Source: Bacteroidales bacterium (GTDB taxonomy: Bacteria; Bacteroidota; Bacteroidia; Bacteroidales; UBA932). Taken from it: DNA of 6,600 nucleotides. The translations under genes and the position numbers were made by a program. Below the pieces are notes generated by a model, which did not search any database, was not told the DNA's origin, and saw only the letters and a list, made by a program, of their open reading frames with translations. The stretch spans positions 1 to 6,600 of the forward strand of contig JAGDBY010000182.1 of NCBI GenBank assembly GCA_017958765.1, read 5' to 3'. This document shows positions 6,136 through 6,600 of the stretch, one piece after another; the stretch's first letter is position 1; each line of letters starts with the position of its first letter.

Positions 6136-6573
6136 ATGAAAGAATTCTTTATTTCCGGTATTCAGCAGATCGGTGTCGGAACCCTCGACTTCAGAAAATC
6201 ATGGAATTGGTTTATCGAGATGTTCGGCATCGACATCAAAATCCTTGAAGACGATACTGTAGCGGAGAGAATGCTCCCTTACACCGGCGGTCAGCCACAT
6301 AAGCGCCACGCCTGCATAGCCGTAAGCCTGCAGGGCGGAGGCGGTTTTGAAATATGGCAGTATTCTGAGCGTAAGCCTCTCCCTCCGACCTTTGAGATCG
6401 GAGTGGCGGACCTGGGAGTTTTTGCGGCTAAAGTTAAATGCCGCCACGCTGCCGCCTGCCATAGAATGCTCTCAGCCAAGTGGCCGCACTGCTCACCGCT
6501 GGCAACTCTTCCCGACGGAACCCCTTGTTTCTACGTGAAAGACCTTTACGGAAACTGCTTCCAGTTCGTGTAG
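6136..6573 (+). CDS. VOC-family (glyoxalase/bleomycin-resistance fold) protein, possibly truncated
   Basis: This encodes 145 residues forming one vicinal-oxygen-chelate unit of two beta-alpha-beta-beta-beta modules. The first strand is ISGIQQIGVGTLDF (6-19), followed by SWNWFIEMFGID (22-33), MLPYTGG, QGGGGFEIWQY (66-76), ADLGVFAAKVK (91-101) and a terminal KDLYGNCFQFV (135-145), the usual VOC ending. The position often held by the first metal-ligand His is Gln11, while Glu72 (FEIW) and Gln143 could be the other ligands; reaction and metal are therefore not predictable. The ATG at 6136 is preferred because the -7 box ends 6 bases before it. After the TAG (6571-6573) the frame continues open as RRDVFIDDN to the window edge. 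I recall longer Bacteroidales homologues of about 340 residues in which a second VOC unit follows this point, so the stop may be a nonsense mutation. Confidence 0.8.
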   Translation: MKEFFISGIQQIGVGTLDFRKSWNWFIEMFGIDIKILEDDTVAERMLPYTGGQPHKRHACIAVSLQGGGGFEIWQYSERKPLPPTFEIGVADLGVFAAKVKCRHAAACHRMLSAKWPHCSPLATLPDGTPCFYVKDLYGNCFQFV

Positions 6574-6600
6574 CGGAGAGATGTGTTCATCGATGATAAC

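Noticed and set aside
1..6600. CRISPR arrays, tRNA or rRNA genes, insertion sequences, defence systems
   Set aside because: No spaced repeats, no tRNA-like or rRNA segments, no transposase and no known defence domain were seen in any frame.

Overview
The window looks like chromosomal DNA of a Bacteroidota bacterium, most likely a Bacteroidales member. The main clues are promoter -7 boxes of the TAnnTTTG type in front of four genes, no evident Shine-Dalgarno sequences, a lipoprotein followed by a DUF5723-like outer-membrane barrel, and protein sequences that read like Bacteroides-group homologues. Coding density is very high: there is no gap over about 65 bases and no RNA gene, CRISPR array or insertion sequence.

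Left to right, the window opens with the 3' end of a GNAT/YghO-like acetyltransferase on the + strand. It ends at a hairpin terminator whose distal arm abuts the stop codon of the next gene. That gene, on the - strand, is the most remarkable here: a single 549-residue protein in which a 12-helix APC-superfamily permease is joined directly to a complete riboflavin kinase domain. A 65-base divergent promoter region separates it from a + strand cluster of three genes: a glycerate 2-kinase, a lipoprotein 7 bases later, and a DUF5723-type beta-barrel gene that overlaps the lipoprotein gene by 11 bases. The barrel gene is interrupted by an in-frame TAA at codon 25, just after the signal peptide.

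The cluster runs tail to tail, with a 2-base gap, into a - strand 5-formyltetrahydrofolate cyclo-ligase gene. A second divergent promoter region separates this from a + strand VOC-family (glyoxalase-like) gene. There the two -7 boxes form a perfect 10-base inverted repeat, and both start codons lie 6 bases from their box. The VOC gene ends in TAG, but the frame stays open to the window edge in a way that suggests truncation of a longer two-module protein.

The genes do not form one pathway. The fusion suggests uptake coupled to phosphorylation of riboflavin or a related compound (inference). The lipoprotein and barrel look like an envelope pair of unknown role. The cyclo-ligase and glycerate kinase are housekeeping enzymes of folate and glycerate metabolism. 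The two in-frame stops could be real gene decay or errors in the source sequence.
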